Of a stretch of 33,360 nucleotides of DNA, positions 13,725 through 21,722 are shown piece by piece. Origin of the DNA: Cupriavidus sp. (GTDB lineage Bacteria; Pseudomonadota; Gammaproteobacteria; Burkholderiales; Burkholderiaceae); NCBI GenBank assembly GCA_031181345.1, contig JAPSLC010000050.1:1-33360 (forward strand), read 5' to 3'. The notes below the pieces were generated by a model. That model did no database searches and had not been told where the DNA came from. It saw only the letters and a program-made list of their open reading frames with translations. Made by a program: the position numbers and the translations under genes. Within the stretch, counting starts at the first letter, position 1. Each line of letters starts with the position of its first letter.

Positions 13725-13876
13725 TTTGGCCGCCGTCATCGGCGCGAACGCGGCGTCGTAGGGCGGGCTGCCCCCGCTTCCACGGCCTTGCCCCGCGCGT
13801 GGCGCATAATCGCGGTCTTGCCGTTTCCTCGCTATCCCAGTTGTTTCTCTTTGCCCATCACCCTGAAGGAGTACCC

Positions 13877-15805
13877 GTGTCCGCGCAGCCACTCAGCTAC
13901 GACCACGCCATCGAGCTAGCCACGCAGGAGCGCTACGACGAAGCGCTGGCGGTGATCGACGCGTTGGCACGCCAGCGGCCCGAGGTCGTCGATTACGAGG
14001 CGCTGCGCGCCCGGCTGCTGTCCGACAAGGGCGAGCCCGAGGCGGCGCTGGCCGCGCTGGACGCGGCGCTGGCGCGCCTGCCCGACCTGCCGCTGCAACC
14101 GGCGCACCGCTGGGCCTCGCGCGGCGTGCTGGCGCATCGCTACGGCATGCTGCTGATGAACCAGCAGCGTTTCGCCGAGGCGCTGCCCTGGCTGGAAGAG
14201 GCGGCCCGGCGCAACGGGCTGGCGACCGGCGAATGGAGCGCGCAGCTGCATGCGGGGCTCGCGCATTACCGGCTCGGCCAGTTCGCCGACGCCGGCCGCT
14301 ATTGGTACGACCTGCTGTATCGCGCGCCGGACCTGGGCGCGCATGACATCCTGAGCCTGGCCGCCGCGCACGTGCAGGGCGCCGAGGCGGAAGGCCAGCG
14401 CGCCGAACCGATGCTGCGGCTGTGCCTGGCCCGCATCGGCCTGGACAATGCCGATCTGCTGGAGATGAGCGAGGAGCAGGGCGATGCGCTGGCCGCGCAG
14501 CAGGCGCAGATGGTGCTGGCCGAGAACCCCGACCATCCGCACGCGCGGCGCATCCTCGCGCCGCTGCGGCTGCGCGCCGGGGACCTCGCCGGTGCGCGCG
14601 AGGATCTGGCGGTCTATCAGCGCCAGGTGCCCGACCCCAAGGCGCAGATACGCGAGCTCGAGTGGCGCCACCAGGGCGGCGAGGCCGAGCCCTGGCGCGA
14701 TTTCGCGCTGACCGAGGCCGCCACCGACGCGCATGGCTACTACCTTGCCGGACTGGCGCTGGCAGACTTCATCGAACGCGTGCCCGCCTCCGCGGACGCG
14801 CTGCGGCCGCAGCTGCTGCGCGCCTGGCGAACGGGCCTGGCCCGCTTCGAACAGTATTTCGCCAGCGGCGAGGGCGGCTACGATGACGCCGATCCCCATA
14901 TCTATTCGCTGCTGTGCGACCGCCTGGCGCGCCGCCTCGACCTCGACGATCCGGCGCAGCGCGACGAACGCATCGCGCTGCATGAGAAGGGGATCGCCGT
15001 CAGCGATTTCATCGAGCACTGGCTCGATCTGCTGGCCTGCCATGACGCCGCCGGACGCCATCAACGCGTGGTCGAGATCGCCGGCGAGGTGTTGAACCGC
15101 TATCCGCTGGATCGCCATGCGGGCCACGTGACCTGGGTGTTCAGCCGGCTGATCCACGCCTGGAAGGCGATCGGCGGCACCGAGGCGATCGGCGCGGCGC
15201 GGGCCGCGATCGTGCATATGGAGGCGCGGCTCGACGCGCTGCCGGTCGAGGAGCGCAGCGAGGCGGCGCTGTCGATGGCCCATGCGCGCACGCATTTCGC
15301 CACGCTGCTGGCCAACTCTGCCGGATCGATGGAAGCGCGCGAGCGCGCGCTGGCGCTCGACGAGATCGACGCCTTGCAGGCGCGTGCGGTGGTGGTCGAA
15401 GACGCCTGGGTCTACGACGCCTTCGGCCGCATCTGGCGCGGCCTGGCCGACAACGAGCGGGCCTTGCCGCTGTTCGAGCGCGCGATCGCACTGACCGAGG
15501 GCGATGCCGAGGACCAGGCCGCGGCGCGCTTGCAGCGCGGACTGATCCGGCTCGACGCGCAGCAGTACGCCGAGGCGTTGACCGACTTCCATGCTGCCTT
15601 CGCCGTGCGCGACGATTGGGAGGCCGACGTCCATCTGCATGCGGCGCAGGCCGCGCTGGGTCTGGCCCGGCGCGAGGAGGCGCGCGCGCTGTTCCTGCAG
15701 GCCCGCGCGCGCGGAGCCGCGCAAGGGCGTACGCGCGCGTTGTACGCGAAGGTCGAAAACGCACTGAAGGCGACGCGACCGGCCTGGAAACTGTGGGGCG
15801 TGTAA
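13877..15805 (+). CDS. TPR-like repeat protein of unknown function
   Basis: A 642-residue, Ala/Leu/Arg-rich, helix-forming protein with degenerate tetratricopeptide-type repeats. The N-terminus has YDHAIELATQERYDEALAVI and GEPEAALAALDAALARLP; near the C-terminus are NERALPLFERAIAL and QYAEALTDFHAAFAV, with about eight helical pairs between. No signal peptide, membrane segment or catalytic motif is seen, so a cytoplasmic scaffold role is likely but not specific. The frame is open up to 13658, but that part runs across the upstream terminator. GTG 13877, with AAGGAG 5 bases upstream, is the best start. The partner is unknown. Confidence 0.82.
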   Translation: MSAQPLSYDHAIELATQERYDEALAVIDALARQRPEVVDYEALRARLLSDKGEPEAALAALDAALARLPDLPLQPAHRWASRGVLAHRYGMLLMNQQRFAEALPWLEEAARRNGLATGEWSAQLHAGLAHYRLGQFADAGRYWYDLLYRAPDLGAHDILSLAAAHVQGAEAEGQRAEPMLRLCLARIGLDNADLLEMSEEQGDALAAQQAQMVLAENPDHPHARRILAPLRLRAGDLAGAREDLAVYQRQVPDPKAQIRELEWRHQGGEAEPWRDFALTEAATDAHGYYLAGLALADFIERVPASADALRPQLLRAWRTGLARFEQYFASGEGGYDDADPHIYSLLCDRLARRLDLDDPAQRDERIALHEKGIAVSDFIEHWLDLLACHDAAGRHQRVVEIAGEVLNRYPLDRHAGHVTWVFSRLIHAWKAIGGTEAIGAARAAIVHMEARLDALPVEERSEAALSMAHARTHFATLLANSAGSMEARERALALDEIDALQARAVVVEDAWVYDAFGRIWRGLADNERALPLFERAIALTEGDAEDQAAARLQRGLIRLDAQQYAEALTDFHAAFAVRDDWEADVHLHAAQAALGLARREEARALFLQARARGAAQGRTRALYAKVENALKATRPAWKLWGV

Positions 15806-15938
15806 CAGGGCGCGCAGGCGGCGCGTGCCGGCCAAAGACGCGATCCAATAGAACGTCGGCAGAAACCTGAGCAAAACTCGTGCCTTGTCGGACAAACCCG
15901 GACACGGGTTCAAAGGCCCTTCCGTTAGGATGTCACCC

Positions 15939-17153
15939 ATGAATGGATTGAGCCAACTATTTCCGACCTGGCCGCTCGCACCCAGCGGGCTGTTCTGGGT
16001 CGGCCTCGCGCTGGTAGGCGCAGGCCTTGCCGGCGAAGTCTGCCGGATGTATTTGAGATTGCCGCGTATCGTCGGTTATGCCGCCACCGGTCTGCTGGCC
16101 GGCACGCTGGGCCGGCCCATCGTCGACCAGACGATGATCGCGCAGACCCGCATCCTGATCGACATGGCGCTCGCGCTGGCCCTGTTCGAACTCGGCCATC
16201 GGCTGTCGCTGGTCTGGCTGCGGGCCAATCGCTGGCTGTTGTTTACCAGCGCCTCCGAAAGCCTGCTGACGTGGGGTCTCGTCACCGCGGTGCTGCAATG
16301 GATCGGCATCAGCCCGACCGTCGCCATCCTGGCCGGCGGCATCGCGGTCAGCACGTCGCCGTCGATCGTGCTGCAGCTGAAGAACGAATTGCGCGCGGAA
16401 GGGCAGGTCACCGAACGGCTGATGGCGATGACCGCGCTCAACAGCATGTATGCGGCGGTGATCGTGCAGCTGGCGACCGGCTGGCTGCACTCCGAATACG
16501 GCAATCTGGGCGCGGCGCTGCTGCATCCGCTGTATCTGCTGGTCGGCTCGTGCCTGGTGGCGTGGCTGGTCGGCAAGCTGAGCCAGGCCGTCTATGCGCG
16601 GATGCCGGCCGATGATCAATACAGCTTCCTGGTGCTGGTCGGCATCGTGCTGTTCACGCTGGCGCTGACGCGGCTGCTGAAGCTGTCGATGCCGCTGACG
16701 CTGCTGCTGGCCGGGGTCGTGTTCAAGCATCAGGACAATCAGCCGCGCGTGTGGCCCGCGCACTTCGGCAGCGCCGGCACGTTGCTGATCATCGTGATGG
16801 TGGTGTCGTTGGGGCTGCCGCTGACCGTGCGCGACTGGTCGATCGCCGGCGTCGCCGCGATCGTGCTGGTGCTGCTGCGGCATCTGGCCAAGCTCGGCGG
16901 CGTGGTGTCGCTGGGTTCGTTTTCGGGCTTGAGCGTCAGGCAGTGCGTGGCACTTGGCGTGGCGCTGGGACCGATGTCGGGTCTGGCCTACCTGCTGATG
17001 AGCGATGTGGCGCGGCTCTATCCCGAGACGGGGGAAATGCTCAACGCGATCGTGCTGTGCGCGCTGGCGATCGAGCAGATCGCGGCGCCGGTACTGGCCG
17101 CGTGGGCACTTCGCTATGCCGGCGAGGTCAGAGGCAATGGAGGAGGGCGCTGA
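15939..17153 (+). CDS. Monovalent cation:proton antiporter, CPA2 (KefB-like) family
   Basis: Inner-membrane protein of about 404 residues with 11-12 predicted hydrophobic segments (for example GLFWVGLALVGAGLAG, VAILAGGIAVSTSPSIVLQL, LTLLLAGVVF, LLIIVMVVSLGLPLTV). The layout fits the Na+/H+ exchanger domain alone, without the KTN/TrkA-N regulatory tail found in full-length Kef channels. The longer frame from 15885 is less likely; ATG 15939 has TAGGA 8 bases upstream and leads directly into the first membrane segment. The stop TGA overlaps the next gene's ATG by one base, so the two are probably translated together. Whether it carries K+ or Na+ is not decidable here. Confidence 0.85.
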   Translation: MNGLSQLFPTWPLAPSGLFWVGLALVGAGLAGEVCRMYLRLPRIVGYAATGLLAGTLGRPIVDQTMIAQTRILIDMALALALFELGHRLSLVWLRANRWLLFTSASESLLTWGLVTAVLQWIGISPTVAILAGGIAVSTSPSIVLQLKNELRAEGQVTERLMAMTALNSMYAAVIVQLATGWLHSEYGNLGAALLHPLYLLVGSCLVAWLVGKLSQAVYARMPADDQYSFLVLVGIVLFTLALTRLLKLSMPLTLLLAGVVFKHQDNQPRVWPAHFGSAGTLLIIVMVVSLGLPLTVRDWSIAGVAAIVLVLLRHLAKLGGVVSLGSFSGLSVRQCVALGVALGPMSGLAYLLMSDVARLYPETGEMLNAIVLCALAIEQIAAPVLAAWALRYAGEVRGNGGGR

Positions 17154-18268
17154 TGTCACTCGAACCGTTCAAGCAATCCGAGGCGCTGACCTTCGGCGTC
17201 GAGCTGGAAATGCAGCTGGTCAATCGCCATGACTACGATCTGGCGCCGTTTGCCCCCGATCTGCTGCGGCTGCTCAAGGGCGCCCAGCATGCCGGCGATA
17301 TCAAGCCGGAGATCAGTCCGTCGATGATCGAGATCAGCACCGGCATCTGCCACGACTATGCGCAGGCGCTGTCCGAGCTGACCACGATGCGCGACCTGAT
17401 GATCGAGGCCTCGCGCTCGCTGAACCTGGGCATCTGCGGCGGCGGCACGCATCCGTTCCAGCAGTGGGCCGACCGTACGATCTCCGACTCGCCGCGCTAC
17501 CAGTACATCTCGGAACTGTATGGCTACCTGGCCAAGCAGTTCACCGTGTTCGGCCAGCACGTGCATATCGGCTGCCCCACCCCCGACGATTCGCTGTTCC
17601 TGCTGCATGCGATCGGCCGCTACGTGCCGCACTTCATCGCGCTGGCGGCATCGTCGCCGTATGTGCAGGGCGTCGATACCGGCTTTGCCTCGGCGCGCCT
17701 GAATTCGGTGGCGGCTTTCCCGATGAGCGGCCGCGCGCCCTTCATGCTGACCTGGGATGCCTTCACCGCGTACTTCGAGAAGATGCGCAAGACGGGCGTG
17801 ATCGAGAGCATGAAGGACTTCTATTGGGATATCCGTCCCAAGCCCGAATTCGGCACCATCGAAGTCCGCGTCATGGACACGCCGCTGACGGTCGCGCGCG
17901 CCTGCGATATCGCGGCCTATATCCAGGCGCTGGCGCGCTATCTGCTGCTGTCGCGACCGTTCGTACCGCAAGAGGACGACTACTTGGTCTATACCTTCAA
18001 TCGCTTCCAGGCCTGCCGCTTCGGACTGGACGGCGAGTACGTGCATCCGAACGAATTGACGCGGATGCCGATCGCCGACCATATCCTGTCGATCTGCGAC
18101 GTGCTGGTGCCGCATGCGGAAGCGCTTGGTTCGCTGGAGGCGCTGGCCAATATCCGCATGCTGGCCGCCAGCCGCAGCGGGGACGCGGAATGGGCGCGCC
18201 AGGTCGATGCCGATACGCGCAGTCTGCGCGAGGCGGTGCGGCAGAGCTGCGACCGCTGGGCGGGCTGA
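17153..18268 (+). CDS. Carboxylate-amine ligase, YbdK / GCS2 family
   Basis: ATP-dependent ligase of the glutamate-cysteine ligase 2 (YbdK) type. The 371 residues match E. coli YbdK closely in length. The N-terminal TFGVELEMQLV supplies metal/ATP-binding acidic residues, followed by GICGGGTHPFQQW, GQHVHIGC and TIEVRVMDTP, all characteristic of the family. E. coli YbdK has only weak gamma-glutamylcysteine synthetase activity, so the true product is uncertain. The start ATG shares its A with the TGA of the antiporter gene, and GGAGG lies 9-14 bases before it. This coupling suggests a shared role, perhaps in thiol or cation stress, as in the glutathione-gated Kef systems, but that is inference. 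Confidence 0.92.
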   Translation: MSLEPFKQSEALTFGVELEMQLVNRHDYDLAPFAPDLLRLLKGAQHAGDIKPEISPSMIEISTGICHDYAQALSELTTMRDLMIEASRSLNLGICGGGTHPFQQWADRTISDSPRYQYISELYGYLAKQFTVFGQHVHIGCPTPDDSLFLLHAIGRYVPHFIALAASSPYVQGVDTGFASARLNSVAAFPMSGRAPFMLTWDAFTAYFEKMRKTGVIESMKDFYWDIRPKPEFGTIEVRVMDTPLTVARACDIAAYIQALARYLLLSRPFVPQEDDYLVYTFNRFQACRFGLDGEYVHPNELTRMPIADHILSICDVLVPHAEALGSLEALANIRMLAASRSGDAEWARQVDADTRSLREAVRQSCDRWAG

Positions 18269-18328
18269 GAGTCGCCGCGCCGCACTGCAAACCTCGAACC
18301 GCGACCCTGTGGTCGAGGGGCCCGGTGG

Positions 18329-19069
18329 TCAGACCCCGTGTGGAATGTTGTCGCCGTCGCCGAGGCCGAGCCGCTGGTTGGCCGGCACGGCGATCGCCAG
18401 CAGCTTCGGCGGCGGCAGGTTCAGACCCTTCATCATCTCGATGAATTCTTCGCGCGTGCGCCCGCACAGCCGGCTGTTGGTCTCCCGTTCGTGAGCGATG
18501 GTCGAATGCGTCCGGCCCTTGTAGTCATGGGCTGGGTACACCAGCGTGTCATCGGGCAGGGCAAACAGCTTGCGCGTCAGGCTGTCGTATAGCGTGCCGG
18601 CGTCGCCCGACTGAAAATCCGTGCGTCCGCAGCCGTCGATCAGCAGCGCATCGCCGGTAAAGACGCGACGCACCATTCCGCCGTCCGCCTGCGGCTCTTC
18701 CCACAGATAACTCATGCTGCCAGCGGTATGTCCCGGCGTATGGATGGCGCGCAGCGTTTGCGTGCCAAACGCGATGGTGTCACCGTCGATCAACTGTTTC
18801 TGCGCCGGCCGGATATCGCAGCCCGACGGCGCGGCGGTATGTGCGCCGGTACGTTGCGCGAGATGGCCGGCCGACGTGATGTGGTCGGCGTGCGCATGCG
18901 TCTCGATGATCCAGGCCAGGCGTACCCCGGTCTGCTGCACCAGCGCCAGATCGCGTTCGAGCTGACGGTCTACCGGATCGATCAGCACGGCATCCCGCGT
19001 CGCTGCGTCGATCAGCAGATAGGTGTAGGTGCTGGACTCGGGGTCGAAGAGTTGATGGAAGGTTTGCAT
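18329..19069 (-). CDS. ETHE1-like metallo-beta-lactamase-fold hydrolase (persulfide dioxygenase type)
   Basis: Soluble MBL-fold enzyme of 246 residues. Metal ligands are visible in THAHADH, HTPGHTAGS, FTGDALLIDGCGRTDF and YPAHDYKG. The combination of the single-iron site motifs with GDALLIDGCGRTDFQ is typical of ETHE1/persulfide dioxygenases, which oxidise glutathione persulfide to sulfite, rather than of glyoxalase II. No rhodanese or sulfide-quinone reductase gene is adjacent, so the sulfur role is a family-level inference. It is convergent with the YbdK gene, 60 bases away. The Shine-Dalgarno before ATG 19069 is poor. Confidence 0.9.
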   Translation of the reverse strand: MQTFHQLFDPESSTYTYLLIDAATRDAVLIDPVDRQLERDLALVQQTGVRLAWIIETHAHADHITSAGHLAQRTGAHTAAPSGCDIRPAQKQLIDGDTIAFGTQTLRAIHTPGHTAGSMSYLWEEPQADGGMVRRVFTGDALLIDGCGRTDFQSGDAGTLYDSLTRKLFALPDDTLVYPAHDYKGRTHSTIAHERETNSRLCGRTREEFIEMMKGLNLPPPKLLAIAVPANQRLGLGDGDNIPHGV

Positions 19070-19102
19070 CTGCGAGAATACGAACGGTGAGCCGCCTCGC
19101 GC

Positions 19103-19456
19103 TCAGTCTTCGAATACGTCGGCGAGGTGTTGGGCGCTCAGCAGCCTTTCTCCCCAGGTTTGCAATTGTTCAGGGGGAGCGCCGTTCAGCCGTGATTCCA
19201 GCTCGGCGGGCAGAGGGCCGAAGCGCTTGGTAAGCAGGTTTCGCAGGAGCATGGCTTGGCCCTGTTGCAGGCCTTCCTGTCGACCTTCCTGCAGGCCTTC
19301 CTGTCGACCTTCCTGCCGACCTTCCTGTCGGCCTTCTTGTCTGCCTTCTCGCCTGCCTTCTCGCCGGCCTTCCTGCAGTCCTACCTGCCAACCTTCTTGC
19401 AGGCCTTCCCGCTTGTAGTCGGCCTTCCATTGCGCAATATTCGTCGACAGTGACAT
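19103..19456 (-). CDS. Predicted intragenic short product of the rpn gene (RpnS-like antitoxin)
   Basis: Inside the Rpn reading frame and in the same phase, ATG 19456-19454 (Met238) is preceded by GGAGG (19466-19462) with a 5-base gap. This is a better ribosome-binding site than the one in front of the full gene. Translation from here would give 117 residues: a short helix, the whole EGRQ repeat array and the DUF4351-like tail, without the nuclease domain. A published study of E. coli Rpn proteins describes such C-terminal short forms that bind and inhibit the toxic full-length protein. Here the start is seen in sequence; expression and inhibition are inferred. Confidence 0.6.
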   Translation of the reverse strand: MSLSTNIAQWKADYKREGLQEGWQVGLQEGRREGRREGRQEGRQEGRQEGRQEGLQEGRQEGLQQGQAMLLRNLLTKRFGPLPAELESRLNGAPPEQLQTWGERLLSAQHLADVFED

Positions 19457-20167
19457 TTCAGCCTCCATCAGGTTGTGTATGTCCGTTAAATCCAAACCGG
19501 CCCGCCGATGCCGTGAGCCTACATCCTTCAGCCAACGTACGAAAGTATTCTCCAGGACCGGGTCGTTCGCCACGCGTTGCCTGATCCAGCGGACCGCTTC
19601 GAGCATCGCCGTCTCCGTCGTCGCGTTCTCGAAGCGGAACACGGCGGCGACGAGATTGTCGAGCCCGGCCAGCTCCTCGTCAGAGTATCGCCGCGCGTCC
19701 ACCAGAAGATATTCGCAGCGTGGCTGGCAGCGGCACAAGTCATCCGGCAGTCGAGGCGACAGATCCGCGATATCGCTCTTTGCCGTCCAGCTGCCTTCCC
19801 CGTTGTAGATCACGATCGGCAGCACTGGCGGTAACCGACCATCGTGCAGTGTATTCCGTCCACGGATCAACTCCAGGTCGAGCGACGTGACGTAATTCGT
19901 CATGCGAATCGCCATGTGGCGATCGATGGTGCTCTGGAACTCGATCAGCAGATAGAGGTAAACCCACTCGCCGCCGGCCTGGATGCGCCAGACCATGTCG
20001 CTGGCGCGCTGGGAAAAGCGGTCGGTGACGTAGTTGCCCGAGATCCGTTCGAGGGTGTCGAAGTCGAGCGCGCGGATCCACGCGCTGGGAACGAAATCCC
20101 GCAGCAGATCGCGGACGAGTTCCGGCGTGGAGAACAGCATCTTGTAGCAGGCATCGTGGTTCGGCAT
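19103..20167 (-). CDS. Rpn/YhgA-family PD-(D/E)XK nuclease with C-terminal repeat array
   Basis: A 354-residue protein of the Rpn (recombination-promoting nuclease/putative transposase, YhgA-like) family. The N-terminal nuclease domain (about 1-215) opens with NHDACYKMLFSTPELVRDLL. It has the active-site acid Asp57 (SDMVWRI) and the Glu76-x-Gln78 pair (LLIEFQS) usual for the family in place of E-x-K. A linker leads to Met238, then a repeat region of EGRQ-like tetrapeptides (about 253-303) and a DUF4351-like tail (about 305-354). E. coli Rpn proteins are DNA endonucleases that promote RecA-independent recombination, and some act as toxic phage-defence proteins. GC content is below that of the neighbours. 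Not an insertion sequence: no terminal repeats are seen. Confidence 0.9.
   Translation of the reverse strand: MPNHDACYKMLFSTPELVRDLLRDFVPSAWIRALDFDTLERISGNYVTDRFSQRASDMVWRIQAGGEWVYLYLLIEFQSTIDRHMAIRMTNYVTSLDLELIRGRNTLHDGRLPPVLPIVIYNGEGSWTAKSDIADLSPRLPDDLCRCQPRCEYLLVDARRYSDEELAGLDNLVAAVFRFENATTETAMLEAVRWIRQRVANDPVLENTFVRWLKDVGSRHRRAGLDLTDIHNLMEAEMSLSTNIAQWKADYKREGLQEGWQVGLQEGRREGRREGRQEGRQEGRQEGRQEGLQEGRQEGLQQGQAMLLRNLLTKRFGPLPAELESRLNGAPPEQLQTWGERLLSAQHLADVFED
19267..19410. repeat. Twelve tandem 12-bp repeats inside the rpn gene
   Basis: On the plus strand twelve uninterrupted 12-base units fit GNNNNCCTTCCT. The units GCAGGCCTTCCT and GTCGACCTTCCT alternate exactly at 19267-19314, so one 24-base pair of units is duplicated without change; further units diverge. 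The array keeps frame (four codons per unit) and encodes EGRQ/EGLQ tetrapeptides. Change in copy number would lengthen or shorten the protein without a frameshift. Confidence 0.95.
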
Positions 20168-20253
20168 GGCTCGCGCATCGCAGTTGCGGTGCCGAGAGAA
20201 TGCCGCGCCAAAGAGCCGTGGGATTCCACAAAAGTGCGTGCTACTTTAGTGTT

Positions 20254-20298
20254 CGAACGTCAGCGCGCCGAACTTCAGCACGCCGAACCTCAGCACTC
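20254..20298. repeat. Three tandem 15-bp repeats over the sdaA stop codon
   Basis: Three consecutive units, CGAACGTCAGCGCGC, CGAACTTCAGCACGC and CGAACCTCAGCACTC, lie between sdaA and rpn. The last includes the sdaA stop. Read in the sdaA frame every unit again ends in a TGA, and the first copy after the gene again has Cys before it. Confidence 0.9.
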
Positions 20299-21666
20299 GA
20301 CGATATTGACCGCCAGCCCGCCACGCGCCGTTTCCTTGTACTTGGTCTTCATGTCCGCGCCGGTTTCCCGCATCGTCTTGATCACGGAGTCGAGCGAGAC
20401 ATAGTGATTGCCGTCGCCGCGCAGCGCCATGCGAGCGGCATTGACGGCCTTGACCGAGGCCATCGCATTGCGCTCGATGCAGGGAATCTGCACCAGCCCG
20501 CCGACCGGATCGCAGGTCAGCCCGAGGTTGTGTTCCATGCCGATTTCCGCGGCGTTCTCGACCTGCTCCGGCGTGCCGCCCAGCACCGCCGCCAGCGCGC
20601 CGGCAGCCATCGAACATGCCACGCCGACCTCGCCCTGGCAGCCGACTTCGGCCCCGGAAATCGACGCGTTCAGCTTGTACAGCAGGCCGATCGCGCCGGC
20701 CGTCAGCAGGAAGTCGATCACGCCGCGTTCGTTCGCACCGGGCACGAAGCGATCGTAGTAATGCAGCACGGCTGGGATGATGCCCGCCGCGCCGTTGGTC
20801 GGTGCGGTCACCACGCGGCCACCCGCCGCGTTTTCCTCGTTCACGGCCATCGCGTACAGGTTGACCCAGTCCATCACCGACAGCGGATCGGACAGCGTGC
20901 GTTCGGCGCGCTCGGTCAGATTGCGGTACAGCTCGGGCGCGCGCCGCTTGACCTTGAACGGCCCCGGCAGCTCGCCATCGGTGCGGCAGCCGCGGGCGAC
21001 GCAGGCCTGCATCACCTGCCAGATATGCAGCAGGCCGGCGCGCACATCGGCTTCGCTGCGCCAGGTGCATTCGTTCTCGAGCATCAGCTGGGCAATCGAC
21101 TTGCCGGTGCTGCTGGCCATGTCCAGCATCGCGCGACCGCTGCGGAAGGGATGCGGCAGCTGCCGGTCGGCCTCCAGCACTTGCGTATTGGCCGCCCCGG
21201 CGCTGACGACGAAGCCGCCGCCGACCGATAGGTAGCGCCCTTCGCGCAGCGACGTCCCGGCTGCATCGAAGGCATGGAATTTCATGCCGTTCGGATGCTC
21301 GGCCAGCGCTTCGCGGCGGTAGAAGGCGATATGTTCCTTCTCGACGAAGGGAATCCGGTGCTTGCCGAGCAGGGCCAGCGTGCGCGAGGCGCGCAACTCG
21401 GCGAGCCTGGCGTCGATGGTGTCCGGATCGATGGTGTCGGGCGCCTCGCCGAGCAGGCCGAGAATCACGCCCTTGTCGGTGCCGTGCCCCTTGCCGGTCG
21501 CGCCGAGCGAGCCGTACAGCTCGACCCGCACGCTGGCCACCTGCGGCAGCAGGCCGTCGCGCTCGAGCCCATGCGCAAACATGCCGGCCGCCCGCATCGG
21601 TCCTACCGTATGCGAGCTCGACGGCCCGATGCCGACCTTGAACAGGTCAAATACGCTGACAGCCAA
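20290..21666 (-). CDS. sdaA: L-serine ammonia-lyase (single-chain, iron-sulfur)
   Basis: Cytoplasmic [4Fe-4S] enzyme that deaminates L-serine to pyruvate and ammonia. The N-terminus reads VSVFDLFKVGIGPSSSHTVGPMRAAG, the standard start of the beta domain. Cluster cysteines fall at Cys343 (GCQGEVG), Cys385 (LTCDPVGG) and Cys396 (QIPC). The last residue is Cys458, as in the Legionella enzyme, where the terminal cysteine reaches into the active site. The start is TTG at 21666, with GGAG 6 bases upstream; the longer frame to 22005 overlaps the DUF421 gene and is rejected. It is the last gene of the gcv cluster, 57 bases after the DUF421 gene, and removes serine made from glycine. Confidence 0.96.
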   Translation of the reverse strand: MAVSVFDLFKVGIGPSSSHTVGPMRAAGMFAHGLERDGLLPQVASVRVELYGSLGATGKGHGTDKGVILGLLGEAPDTIDPDTIDARLAELRASRTLALLGKHRIPFVEKEHIAFYRREALAEHPNGMKFHAFDAAGTSLREGRYLSVGGGFVVSAGAANTQVLEADRQLPHPFRSGRAMLDMASSTGKSIAQLMLENECTWRSEADVRAGLLHIWQVMQACVARGCRTDGELPGPFKVKRRAPELYRNLTERAERTLSDPLSVMDWVNLYAMAVNEENAAGGRVVTAPTNGAAGIIPAVLHYYDRFVPGANERGVIDFLLTAGAIGLLYKLNASISGAEVGCQGEVGVACSMAAGALAAVLGGTPEQVENAAEIGMEHNLGLTCDPVGGLVQIPCIERNAMASVKAVNAARMALRGDGNHYVSLDSVIKTMRETGADMKTKYKETARGGLAVNIVEC

Positions 21667-21722
21667 TTGGATCTCCTTTCGCGCACCGGACGTGCAGTGG
21701 GTTCGGCCGCCTCGCCGGCGGC

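Noticed and set aside
13916..15940. A 674-codon minus-strand frame opposite the TPR-like gene
   Set aside because: Shadow of the same GC-biased coding pattern; no ribosome-binding site and no domain.
19267..19410. The tandem array as a CRISPR
   Set aside because: Units are 12 bases with no spacers and stay in a protein frame.
19103..20167. Annotating the Rpn gene as an active transposase/insertion sequence
   Set aside because: The family was once called putative transposase, but there are no terminal inverted repeats or target duplications, and the domain is a PD-(D/E)XK nuclease.
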